The translations under genes were made by a program, and so were the position numbers. The notes under the pieces were generated by a model. It did not search any database. It saw nothing but the letters and a program-made list of their open reading frames with translations, and was not told where the DNA came from. Source: JAVRLS01 sp031961205 (GTDB taxonomy: Archaea > Thermoplasmatota > Thermoplasmata > Thermoplasmatales > Thermoplasmataceae). From it: a stretch of 9,248 nt of DNA. The stretch spans positions 1 to 9,248 of the forward strand of contig JAVRLS010000038.1 of the NCBI GenBank assembly GCA_031961205.1, written 5' to 3'. Below, one piece after another: positions 1-6,586 of this stretch (the first letter of the stretch is position 1; each line of letters opens with the position of its first letter).

Positions 1-2
1 CC

Positions 3-32
3 AGGAACAGGGTTGCCGCATCGCTGAAATGA
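3..32 (+). CDS. possible C-terminal end of a convergent gene (9 residues, partial)
   Basis: An open frame enters from the left edge, reads R-N-R-V-A-A-S-L-K and stops with TGA at 30-32, only 9 bases before the stop of the sedolisin on the other strand. A T-rich stretch follows at about 51-63, which would suit an archaeal terminator for such a gene. The dense gene packing makes a convergent neighbour plausible. Nine residues cannot identify a family, and other frames here are also open to short stops, so this is only a candidate. Confidence 0.25.
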   Translation, partial: RNRVAASLK

Positions 33-41
33 TTTTCCTGC

Positions 42-3000
42 CTAATCATATTTTACTTTTTTTCTGTAGAATGTTCTGAATGCAATATATGCATATGCCA
101 GAATTCCCGCAACTATAACGATATTCAGAAGGAGATACACAGGATTGCTGTAAGATATGAGTATTTTACCACTCTGAAAGTACTGCCCGGTTGTAAGATG
201 CACAGTTTCCTGCACATAGTAATTTGATCCAGGGGTTATGCCAAGGATAAAAAGATCGCTTGTAGACTGCGAGCTGACCGTTATCGTCCTGGCGTTTGAC
301 ATGGATGGGTTTGTTGAGTACATTATCTCATATTCAGAAAAATAGTTTCCTGTATAGGGCTTCCAGGATATGTAGGCGACAGAGAAGAGGAACGGGAGAA
401 CGTTTGTGATGACCGGAACGAACAGATTTGTGATCGTTATGCCGGCAGGATACATCTCCACATTCGGTATTTTGCCCTGGTTCATGCTGTAATTAAGGCT
501 TGTGTTCTTATAGTAAGGCCTTGAATAGTTGATCATTGCGGAACTGTTATTTAAGAAAATCGTGTAAAAGCCTGTGCTGTTTGTGTAAGATACATACCGG
601 CTGTCATTGACCCTGACGTACTGCAATGAGAAATTAAACAGCCCATCACTGACGTATCCTTCTGCTTTATAAAGTGCCGTACTGTTTTTCATGGTTACCT
701 GCTCCTGATAATCTGTTCCAGGCATGATTTCAAGTTTTTCACTGTAATTATTGAAGCCGGTCGCATTTATATTAAGTGTATAGTTTCCGGGGGCAAATGA
801 TCCGTAGTAGTACCCCATGCTGAAGTTCAGTGCCTCTCCTGACATTTTTATTGAAACATTAGACGGATAAACCATTACAGTAAAATTTCCATCATATGGC
901 TTCAAAACGAATTTTTGTGTCCCGTTTCCACCGATCCTGTACTCATTGCTTTCGCTATAGAAATGCTGGGAATAGAGCGTTATATTATCATTCCCACGGA
1001 CCACAGGTATCGATATGTTATCAGAATTATTGTAAAAAGGATAGAAGTAGTTTACAAGCGCTGAAATATTTGAAGGATATACGTCTCCGGAATCATGAAG
1101 ATCTAGGCTGTAAATTTCCGGGATCGTTATTCTTGTGGATATATTCTTACCGTCATAAGTTGTATTCACAATATATGCCTTTCCCGGGGAAGCAGAAAAG
1201 TCAGCGGCTGATGACATGTTTCCGTTCACATAGAATACGGACGGAGTTCCGTTAGAAAGGGCCAGATCCACTTCCGGCCTAAGTGCATAAGTTATATTGT
1301 ATACGATATACGTTTTATCATGCTTTATATTGAGATACTTTGAATAATCAAATGACCTTGATGCATTGAATGATGTTGTTACGTTCACAATATTTATTGA
1401 ATCGTACCTGCTGTAGTTTATGCTCTGGAAATGAACCTGATCGAGCGTGAAATTCGTGATGCTTTCATTTCCGGAATATATGCCGGTGAATGAAGCCGAT
1501 ACATTTGTGAGATTGCTGTACGATCCTATCATCTCCGTTCCGAAAGCAGGGGTTACATTTCCAATGTAGGTCAGGTAAAATTCCTTTGACATCTCTATCG
1601 ATGAGTTTAGCGTAAAATTGAATGTTGAATTATATTCCTGTATACCCACATCGTAACTGCTTTTATTATCGATAGGAAATTCTTTCTCGTACATCATGCT
1701 GTTCTGTTTGATCATTATCAGGTACGATAACGAGGAACCGTTGTAAAATATCCCGGCCTTAACAAAATTGCTCGCGTTGTTGTAAAGAGAAACAAAATTG
1801 TACGTTTCATTTGTATTTTTCTGGGATATGGTCGCGTTTACGCTTCCGGAATGGTAATTCGAAACTGCAACCGTACCGTACGGGCCGGTTATCTCCATTG
1901 TTACGTTTATGAGATTGCTAACCCTCGGTGTCCCGAGGCCTGTGACAGGGTTCCATCCGGGCCCTGCAGAATAGTATCCGTTATAGCCTGTGGATATCTG
2001 ATCAAAACTGTAATTGTAAAACGGGGTGTTTGAGGCCTGGTAAAGGATTGGATTCAGGAGCCCGAGGCTTTTCCCGGAAGCCTGATCCGTTAAGGCAACC
2101 ACGCCCGCCCACAGCGGAGCTGCCAGGCTTGTGCCCCCGGCATCGTAGGCCTGCCCCTGCGATATCATAAGGACGCCCGTGTCCGGGTTCGCAAGCATGG
2201 AAACATCGGGCACTCCTCTCATGGTATTGTTGTATACCGCCGGATCCTGCCAGTAAGGTTTCCCGAAATATTGACTGTAACCGCCACCGCTTCCAAGGCT
2301 TTTATTGGTGGACGCTGATGCACCCCAGCCCTTTTGCGAGTATACGCCATTACTCACGAATAGTGATGTACCCCCTACACCCAGGACGTAGGGTGAAGAA
2401 GCGGGAAAATTGACGCTGAGTGTTTTTGTACCGTCATAGGCTCCCTGATCGCCCGACGCTGCAACAACGGTTATCCCCTCCCTTGTTGCATTCCGGAAAA
2501 TCGCATTCATGCTGTCTACGTATGTCATTGGAAGCCCGTTTTCTGCTATTCCCCAGCTGAGCGATATGATGTTCGGATGCAGATTCTTAATGGCATACGA
2601 AATCGCCCCCGAGAGTATCCCGACTGTGGAATTCTGAGCCACAACAAGATCGATGCTGGCCAGGGGGGCGGAGGCATGTGCCCATTCAACGTCAAGGGAG
2701 GTTTCAGCCGCCCAGTGTGAATTGGATGGGGTATCCGATTCATCGATATATATGACTGACAGGTTCAGTGGCGGGAGTCCAGTTATCTGGTCAAATGCGT
2801 TTATATCGTAGTTTATTGATGAATCGCCGTAAGCGTCAACTATTGCTATTGTCTCGCCCTTTCCGGTTATACCGTGATCGAGGGCCCATGTGTAATCATA
2901 GGCGCTGTATATGTCCGAGGGGTAATATACAAAGGGATTCTGCGCCTGAAGCGGATTCACCGCAGTATAGCCAGTAAAGTTCAGCTGGCTTCCTATACTG

Positions 3001-3305
3001 TAATAGGAATTTCCGGTGCTGTTTATGAAGTTATAGATGTACTGCGGTGTGCTATTGCTGGCGTAAAATGAGATAAGATTGCCATCAACCGAGAAGGAAA
3101 TACCCGCATCACGCAGAAATGATATTACCTGCGCCCGGTCATTTTCAAGGACAATGCCAACATTATACGTCGGCGTATTCCAGGCTATATTTTTCTCCGC
3201 AGCCGTTGCGACGTGATTCACACCGCTGCCTGCAGACGGTATGCCGTAAACTGTGATTATCATAGCGCCGAGAACGAAAATGACCAGCAATTTCTTGGTA
3301 AGCAT
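42..3305 (-). CDS. secreted, membrane-anchored sedolisin (S53 family acid serine-carboxyl peptidase)
   Basis: This 1087-residue protein is a sedolisin/kumamolisin-type endopeptidase, active at low pH, probably degrading protein outside the cell. Residues 1-26 form a signal peptide. Residues ~40-130 resemble a shortened activation propeptide. The catalytic domain spans ~131-465. Glu201 and Asp205 sit in A-A-E-T-S-L-D-V-E-W, the oxyanion Asp286 in S-G-D-Q-G, and the nucleophile Ser393 in G-G-T-S-L-A-A-P. The calcium loop keeps Asp435 and G448-P-G450-W, but the usual final Asp is Asn452. Residues ~466-940 are rich in Asn, Ser, Thr and Tyr, with about 42 N-X-S/T sequons. A PEGA-like module (~806-871), a carboxypeptidase-regulatory-like module (~878-955) and an Fn3-like module (~963-1055) follow. 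A membrane helix at ~1055-1078 and a basic tail end the protein. I see no cysteine. The ATG at 3305 directly precedes the signal peptide and lies ~25 bases from the shared AT-rich promoter. The module boundaries are estimates. Confidence 0.93.
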   Translation of the reverse strand: MLTKKLLVIFVLGAMIITVYGIPSAGSGVNHVATAAEKNIAWNTPTYNVGIVLENDRAQVISFLRDAGISFSVDGNLISFYASNSTPQYIYNFINSTGNSYYSIGSQLNFTGYTAVNPLQAQNPFVYYPSDIYSAYDYTWALDHGITGKGETIAIVDAYGDSSINYDINAFDQITGLPPLNLSVIYIDESDTPSNSHWAAETSLDVEWAHASAPLASIDLVVAQNSTVGILSGAISYAIKNLHPNIISLSWGIAENGLPMTYVDSMNAIFRNATREGITVVAASGDQGAYDGTKTLSVNFPASSPYVLGVGGTSLFVSNGVYSQKGWGASASTNKSLGSGGGYSQYFGKPYWQDPAVYNNTMRGVPDVSMLANPDTGVLMISQGQAYDAGGTSLAAPLWAGVVALTDQASGKSLGLLNPILYQASNTPFYNYSFDQISTGYNGYYSAGPGWNPVTGLGTPRVSNLINVTMEITGPYGTVAVSNYHSGSVNATISQKNTNETYNFVSLYNNASNFVKAGIFYNGSSLSYLIMIKQNSMMYEKEFPIDNKSSYDVGIQEYNSTFNFTLNSSIEMSKEFYLTYIGNVTPAFGTEMIGSYSNLTNVSASFTGIYSGNESITNFTLDQVHFQSINYSRYDSINIVNVTTSFNASRSFDYSKYLNIKHDKTYIVYNITYALRPEVDLALSNGTPSVFYVNGNMSSAADFSASPGKAYIVNTTYDGKNISTRITIPEIYSLDLHDSGDVYPSNISALVNYFYPFYNNSDNISIPVVRGNDNITLYSQHFYSESNEYRIGGNGTQKFVLKPYDGNFTVMVYPSNVSIKMSGEALNFSMGYYYGSFAPGNYTLNINATGFNNYSEKLEIMPGTDYQEQVTMKNSTALYKAEGYVSDGLFNFSLQYVRVNDSRYVSYTNSTGFYTIFLNNSSAMINYSRPYYKNTSLNYSMNQGKIPNVEMYPAGITITNLFVPVITNVLPFLFSVAYISWKPYTGNYFSEYEIMYSTNPSMSNARTITVSSQSTSDLFILGITPGSNYYVQETVHLTTGQYFQSGKILISYSNPVYLLLNIVIVAGILAYAYIAFRTFYRKKVKYD

Positions 3306-3319
3306 CCGTCCACATATTG

Positions 3320-3342
3320 CAAATATAATTAATATTATTATC
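3320..3342. promoter_or_regulatory. shared bidirectional TATA region between the sedolisin gene and priS
   Basis: The 49 bases between the ATG at 3305 (minus) and the GTG at 3355 (plus) contain one AT-only core, about 3321-3340. The six-base palindrome ATTAAT at 3328-3333 is centred about 25 bases from both start codons. That is the normal distance from an archaeal TATA box to the transcription start of a leaderless mRNA. No Shine-Dalgarno motif precedes either gene. I infer that the two promoters overlap and may compete for TBP and TFB. Confidence 0.6.
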
Positions 3343-3354
3343 GTATATGCAGGT

Positions 3355-4386
3355 GTGAATCATTCGGATGAGATCCTTCAGGAATTATTCCATGATTATT
3401 ACGCTGGGAACGAGATAAACACACCTGATCTTGTGCATAAGAGGGAATTTGGTTACCTTCTTTTCACCGGACAGATGGTCAGGCATAATAAGATTGATAC
3501 AAAATTCGATCTGAACAATTTTCTGAGGACAGTAGTGCCAAGGCATGTATATTCTTCTGCAGCTTATTATGAGGCGCCTGATGACCGGAAAATGCTGGAG
3601 AAGAAATGGGAAGGCGCCGATCTGATATTTGACCTTGATGCCGATCACCTTCCGGGTGCAGACAGGATGAGCTATGAGGAGACGCTGGACGTCATAAAAA
3701 AACAGACGAAAACGCTGATATACCGGTATCTCCTGGATGATTTCGGTATAAACAGGAACGATATGAAACTGTATTTTTCCGGCAGCAGGGGATACCATGT
3801 GCATGTATCCTCGGAATCCGTGTATCTGCTCAATGGCGACAACAGGAGAGAAATAGCGGATTACATTAATGGCAGCACAATATCCATTGACGGCTTCCTG
3901 CAGGTTTACCGTTCAGTACCGCTGGAAAATGGCGGATGGGTACGCGATATATATGCTTCCATAAAAGGGATCGCGAGGGAAAGAAAAATAAATGTAACAG
4001 AGACCACCGATCTTTCCGAACTCTACAAAAAACAGCCATCAGTAATCAAAAAGGCCATGAAATCTGTTATGGATGAAAGGGCCGTATACATTGATTCACC
4101 GGTATCATACGACATACACAGGCTCATAAGACTTCCGGGAAGCCTTCACGGCAAGAGCGGCCTGATGGTTAAGGAGGTACAGATAGATCACATTGATGAA
4201 TTCGATCCATTATCCGATGCCATACCCGGACTATTTCTTGAAGGAAGTTTAAAAATAGATGCCAGGGAAAAACTTGACATACGGTTGAACGGCGAAAAAT
4301 TCAGCATTAAGACGGGCATTTCCAGTGTTCCGGCGTACGTTGCGATATACATGGTTTCATCTGGAAGGGCAACGTTTATTGAATGA
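3355..4386 (+). CDS. priS: DNA primase small (catalytic) subunit PriS
   Basis: PriS makes RNA/DNA primers for replication together with the large subunit PriL, which is not in this window. The 343 residues carry the archaeo-eukaryotic primase motifs: F-D-L-D-A-D at 92-97 with metal-binding Asp93 and Asp95, S-G-S-R-G-Y-H-V-H at 142-150, and D-I-H-R-L-I-R-L-P-G-S-L-H-G-K at 253-267, where Asp253 is the likely third metal ligand. Length is normal for the family. The frame is open back to an ATG at 3253, but that would overlap the sedolisin gene. The GTG at 3355 gives M-N-H-S-D-E-I-L, a typical PriS N terminus, and lies ~25 bases after the AT-rich box, so I chose it. The protein has no cysteine, so the zinc knuckle seen in some archaeal PriS proteins is absent. 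The gene is divergent from the sedolisin gene and convergent with the next one. Confidence 0.95.
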   Translation: MNHSDEILQELFHDYYAGNEINTPDLVHKREFGYLLFTGQMVRHNKIDTKFDLNNFLRTVVPRHVYSSAAYYEAPDDRKMLEKKWEGADLIFDLDADHLPGADRMSYEETLDVIKKQTKTLIYRYLLDDFGINRNDMKLYFSGSRGYHVHVSSESVYLLNGDNRREIADYINGSTISIDGFLQVYRSVPLENGGWVRDIYASIKGIARERKINVTETTDLSELYKKQPSVIKKAMKSVMDERAVYIDSPVSYDIHRLIRLPGSLHGKSGLMVKEVQIDHIDEFDPLSDAIPGLFLEGSLKIDAREKLDIRLNGEKFSIKTGISSVPAYVAIYMVSSGRATFIE

Positions 4387-4420
4387 TCAAAACTATTTCA
4401 AAAGCTGGATTTCGCAGGAA

Positions 4421-4429
4421 TATTTTTAT
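4421..4429 (+). terminator. T-rich candidate terminator after priS
   Basis: A TATTTTTAT tract lies about 35 bases after the priS stop. Archaeal RNA polymerase often stops at such U-rich runs without a hairpin. The tract is short and the assignment rests on position only. Confidence 0.3.
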
Positions 4430-4480
4430 CAGAAGATTGCCTTGAATGCAAAACTCCTGTTCATGTGACCGCAGTTACGG

Positions 4481-4516
4481 ATTCGCGAATGGAATACAAC
4501 CGGGGCCCGGTATACC
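4481..4516. repeat. cluster of short palindromes in the convergent priS / zinc-ribbon gap
   Basis: The 150-base gap 4387-4536 holds no convincing gene. Within 36 bases it has three perfect inverted repeats: ATTCGCGAAT at 4481-4490, ACCGGG-G-CCCGGT at 4499-4511 and GGTATACC at 4509-4516. In addition, 4491-4497 can pair with 4510-4516 with one mismatch, giving an alternative hairpin. The stretch is more GC-rich than the other gaps. It could be a two-way terminator, a protein-binding site or chance; no T-run follows it closely on either strand. Confidence 0.4.
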
Positions 4517-4536
4517 TGAGCCTATATTTATTGCTG

Positions 4537-5169
4537 CTACTGTTTTGATCCGCAGTAAGGGCAGTAAACTGCATCGTATGGTATTTCCCTCCCGCATGTA
4601 CTGCATTTTTTGGTCCTTTCTGCAGGCTGTATCTGGCCTCCCTGTTCCCCTATCTCGTTGAAAGCGGTGTCCACAAAATTGCCTTCGTCCTTTTTCTGAT
4701 CCTTTTTTGCATTGATGTACATGCCTATGTTGGCTGTTGGCGCTTTGGCTCTGGCAAGTTCTATTTCCCTTCTTTTTGCCTCCTCTTCCTTCAGCCTTTC
4801 ATCCTGTTCGTGCCGCCTTTTAGCATCCGTGGTCCATTTCATCATTTCATCATGCCACTTCTTCGGATCTTTGACCGTAAATGTTGCCCTGTCATTTCCG
4901 TTCTTTGTATCAAATTCAACTGAAAGCATCTTTTTTGTCCACAATTTAATTTTTGGAATTGCAGTCGATACGTTTATCAGGTAATAAAGGGGCACATCCA
5001 TAAGTATCTTTGATGATGCCGCCCTTAGAAAGCCACGATGGCCCTTCTCTTCATATATTATTCTCTTATCCGTGAGAAAAAGCGTGCCTTTATCGTATTG
5101 ATCGCCTCCCCGGGTCATCCTGGATTTTTCACTAAGAAGCTCGTGTTCGTCTGCATCATATATTGGCAT
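4537..5169 (-). CDS. PH/GRAM-like domain protein with charged helix and C-terminal zinc ribbon
   Basis: This is a 210-residue soluble protein of unknown function. Residues ~8-115 look like a bacterial-type PH or GRAM-like fold: the strand pattern around G-T-L-F-L-T-D-K-R-I-I-Y at 28-39 is typical, and the domain closes with a tryptophan-containing helix near 102-112. Residues ~112-143 are a highly charged Lys/Glu/Arg helix, possibly coiled coil. A flexible linker leads to a zinc ribbon with Cys189, Cys192, Cys203 and Cys206 (C-S-T-C ... C-P-Y-C-G). There is no signal peptide or membrane segment, so it should be cytoplasmic. A PH-like domain suggests binding to lipid or protein, but that is inference. 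The ATG at 5169 has a TATA-like box 22-31 bases upstream. It lies downstream of the TFS gene on the same strand, 145 bases away, and appears to have its own promoter. Confidence 0.85.
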   Translation of the reverse strand: MPIYDADEHELLSEKSRMTRGGDQYDKGTLFLTDKRIIYEEKGHRGFLRAASSKILMDVPLYYLINVSTAIPKIKLWTKKMLSVEFDTKNGNDRATFTVKDPKKWHDEMMKWTTDAKRRHEQDERLKEEEAKRREIELARAKAPTANIGMYINAKKDQKKDEGNFVDTAFNEIGEQGGQIQPAERTKKCSTCGREIPYDAVYCPYCGSKQ

Positions 5170-5190
5170 TGATCAAGTCATTCAAAAAGG

Positions 5191-5200
5191 CATATTAAAT
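5191..5200 (-). promoter_or_regulatory. TATA-like box for the PH/zinc-ribbon gene
   Basis: On the minus strand this reads ATTTAATATG, 22-31 bases before the ATG at 5169. The spacing fits a leaderless transcript, and no Shine-Dalgarno motif is present. The same TTTAATAT core occurs at the same distance before the MoaD-like gene. Confidence 0.55.
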
Positions 5201-5212
5201 TTTACTTAAATG

Positions 5213-5228
5213 AAAAATAATTAAAAAT
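5213..5228 (-). terminator. T-rich candidate terminator downstream of the TFS gene
   Basis: On the minus strand this reads as two T-runs separated by AATTA, about 87 bases after the TFS stop and just before the TATA-like box of the next gene. The 145-base gap 5170-5314 otherwise shows no gene. The call rests on base composition and position. Confidence 0.3.
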
Positions 5229-5314
5229 CATTCTGTGAAAGCCCGGATATAAACGTTTCTACATATATTATGATGTTATCAGCCAGTCCAGGCATATTCG
5301 ACAGACGTCAGCGA

Positions 5315-5614
5315 TCAGTATTCTCTCCACCTGTAACCGCATTCCTCGCATGTATAGAATTTTGTTTCAGGCTCATCGGCTGATCTTGTCTGTTTCAGGA
5401 GATATCTTGCTCCCTTATGATGGCATTTTGGGCATATTGCATCAGAATCAAGTGGTTCCACAGCCAGTTCTTCCTTGATAAGTATAGTTTCCTTCCCGTC
5501 GCTCTTGCTCACGATCTCCTCGGTCTTATTCTTCTTTACCTCGTATCCACAGGATGGACATACATACTTTCCGTTCACAGGTGTCATCAGTGTACCACAC
5601 TTTGGGCAAAACAT
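5315..5614 (-). CDS. tfs: transcription factor S (TFS, TFIIS/RPB9-like transcript cleavage factor)
   Basis: TFS binds archaeal RNA polymerase and stimulates cleavage of backtracked RNA so that stalled complexes can resume. The 99-residue protein has the family's two zinc ribbons: Cys3, Cys6, Cys19 and Cys22 at the N terminus, and Cys61, Cys64, Cys89 and Cys92 at the C terminus. The diagnostic Q-T-R-S-A-D-E-P-E-T at 75-84 includes the acidic pair Asp80-Glu81 that reaches the polymerase active site. The frame is open to a TTG at 5632, but I chose the ATG at 5614. It gives M-F-C-P-K-C-G, the usual TFS start, and a TATA-like box lies 22-32 bases before it, whereas the TTG would be only 4-14 bases from that box. 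The gene is divergent from the CoA-binding protein gene. Confidence 0.94.
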   Translation of the reverse strand: MFCPKCGTLMTPVNGKYVCPSCGYEVKKNKTEEIVSKSDGKETILIKEELAVEPLDSDAICPKCHHKGARYLLKQTRSADEPETKFYTCEECGYRWREY

Positions 5615-5635
5615 AGAATCTATGTATTCCAAATG

Positions 5636-5646
5636 ATTATTTAAAA
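5636..5646 (-). promoter_or_regulatory. tfs: TATA-like box that sets the TFS start
   Basis: The minus strand reads TTTTAAATAAT here, 22-32 bases before the ATG at 5614. A transcript starting at that distance would begin at or next to this ATG, excluding the upstream TTG at 5632. Confidence 0.6.
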
Positions 5647-5746
5647 CCTTTTTTTATTATCTTAACTCGATAAAGGCGCAAAATAAGGGTTTTTAAGGTG
5701 AATGGAAACAGTATCCGCATCTCATGGATCAAGTAATCAGAAATAA

Positions 5747-5759
5747 TAATAATTATTAA
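5747..5759 (+). promoter_or_regulatory. palindromic TATA-like box of the CoA-binding protein gene
   Basis: TAATAATTATTA at 5747-5758 is a perfect 12-base palindrome following (AAT) repeats. It lies 22-33 bases before the ATG at 5780, the expected TATA position for a leaderless message. It sits too close to the ATG at 5762 to serve that codon. The palindrome could also be an operator, but this is inference. Confidence 0.5.
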
Positions 5760-5779
5760 GCATGGCGGGTTTGTGTTTT

Positions 5780-6184
5780 ATGGATCAGAAAATGATAGAA
5801 AATATTCTGAAAAATTCCCGGAATATAGCTATAGTTGGCATTTCATCGAATCCGGAAAGGGACAGTTACCGTGTTGCTGAATACCTCATGAATCACGGAT
5901 ACAGGATATTCCCGGTCAATCCCGGTATTACGGAGTGGAATGGTATAAGAGCATATCCGGACCTTAAATCCATTGGCCCGGATGAAAAGATTGACGTCGT
6001 TGATATATTCCGGAAAAACGATGCTGTAACCGGAATAGTTGAAGAGTCGCTTTTCCTGAAGCCAAAGGCCATATGGATGCAGGAGGGAATAAAAAACGAA
6101 GATGCGGCAAAGCTGGCAGAAAACAGAGGGATTGATGTGGTTATGGATCGCTGCATGATGAAGGAACACAAAAAACGAATCTAA
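5780..6184 (+). CDS. CoA-binding Rossmann-fold protein (YccU type)
   Basis: This 134-residue cytoplasmic protein belongs to the small stand-alone CoA-binding domain family related to the nucleotide-binding part of succinyl-CoA synthetases. The exact reaction is not known for the family. Visible motifs are the phosphate-binding loop I-A-I-V-G-I-S-S-N-P at 16-25, Asp28-Ser29-Tyr30, G-Y-R-I-F-P-V-N-P at 40-48, V-D-I-F-R at 74-78, W-M-Q-E-G at 99-103, and the conserved M-D-R-C-M-M-K-E-H at 122-130. Length is normal. The frame also has an ATG at 5762, adding M-A-G-L-C-F. The AT-rich box at 5747-5759 and the usual family N terminus both favour 5780. No Shine-Dalgarno motif is seen. The next gene starts 27 bases after the stop on the same strand and may be partly co-transcribed. 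Confidence 0.9.
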   Translation: MDQKMIENILKNSRNIAIVGISSNPERDSYRVAEYLMNHGYRIFPVNPGITEWNGIRAYPDLKSIGPDEKIDVVDIFRKNDAVTGIVEESLFLKPKAIWMQEGIKNEDAAKLAENRGIDVVMDRCMMKEHKKRI

Positions 6185-6191
6185 TTTATGT
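6182..6191 (+). promoter_or_regulatory. possible TATA-like box for the 95-residue gene
   Basis: TAATTTATGT lies 21-30 bases before the ATG at 6212 and overlaps the stop codon of the preceding gene. It suits a separate leaderless transcript, although read-through from the CoA-binding gene is equally possible. Confidence 0.35.
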
Positions 6192-6211
6192 GACTTTGCA
6201 ATATCTTTAGC

Positions 6212-6499
6212 ATGTTTGTTGTATATTCGTACAAAAAAGATAACGAGAAGGATGTAAATGAAATACTTGGCGAAGATCGCATATCAAGGCTTACTGTTGT
6301 CAGGAGGGATGGAAGCGCATATGGCATTGATGGAAATATAATTATGTTTGAAGGCAGCGCTGAAAATATCTCAGCTTTAAATAGTGTAAAAAAGGAGATA
6401 ATGAACCGGATAGACGAAAAAAAATCCAGGGAAATATATGAAAAAATAAAGGAGGAAAATGATAGTGCCGAGGGAGGCATGGGCTTTATATTTGGATGA
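6212..6499 (+). CDS. unrecognised 95-residue protein with conserved-looking Gly-Met-Gly tail
   Basis: I do not recognise this family. The protein is small, cytoplasmic and charged. The predicted order is strand (F-V-V-Y-S-Y, 2-7), helix (12-19), strand (R-L-T-V-V-R-R, 26-32), strand (G-N-I-I-M-F-E-G, 41-48), then a long Lys/Glu-rich helix at ~50-83. It ends with the glycine-rich hydrophobic tail G-G-M-G-F-I-F-G at 88-95. It has no cysteine, signal peptide or membrane helix. The opposite strand is also open across this stretch, but the plus frame has the base and codon character of the neighbouring genes and starts 27 bases after the CoA-binding gene. No Shine-Dalgarno motif precedes the ATG. 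The sequence shows no function. Confidence 0.75.
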   Translation: MFVVYSYKKDNEKDVNEILGEDRISRLTVVRRDGSAYGIDGNIIMFEGSAENISALNSVKKEIMNRIDEKKSREIYEKIKEENDSAEGGMGFIFG

Positions 6500-6586
6500 T
6501 CGAATAATCTCGTCTTAATCAATGTTTTAAATGAAGTATTCTACGGCATGCATGAAATTACGTATTAAATCTAAAAGATTCGAAAT

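Noticed and set aside
896..1255. 119-codon plus-strand frame inside the sedolisin gene
   Set aside because: It is antisense to the PEGA-like and stalk region and shows no recognisable motif.
3253..3354. 34-residue N-terminal extension of PriS from the ATG at 3253
   Set aside because: It overlaps the sedolisin signal peptide coding region and crosses the shared promoter; the GTG at 3355 gives a normal PriS start.
4465..4520. possible C/D box RNA in the convergent gap
   Set aside because: A CTGA D-like box is present near 4516, but no acceptable RTGATGA C box lies at proper spacing.
4446..4661. 71-codon plus-strand frame in the convergent gap
   Set aside because: It runs into the antisense of the zinc-ribbon coding region and shows no domain, promoter spacing or sensible composition.
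6181..6522. 113-codon minus-strand frame opposite the 95-residue gene
   Set aside because: Its Ser/Phe/Ile-rich product looks like the antisense of a Lys/Glu-rich gene, and it overlaps the end of the CoA-binding gene.
6500..6583. imperfect inverted repeat (TCGAAT...AGATTCGA) flanking the convergent gap after the 95-residue gene
   Set aside because: The match is about eight bases with a two-base interruption and arms ~65 bases apart, which is within chance for AT-rich DNA.
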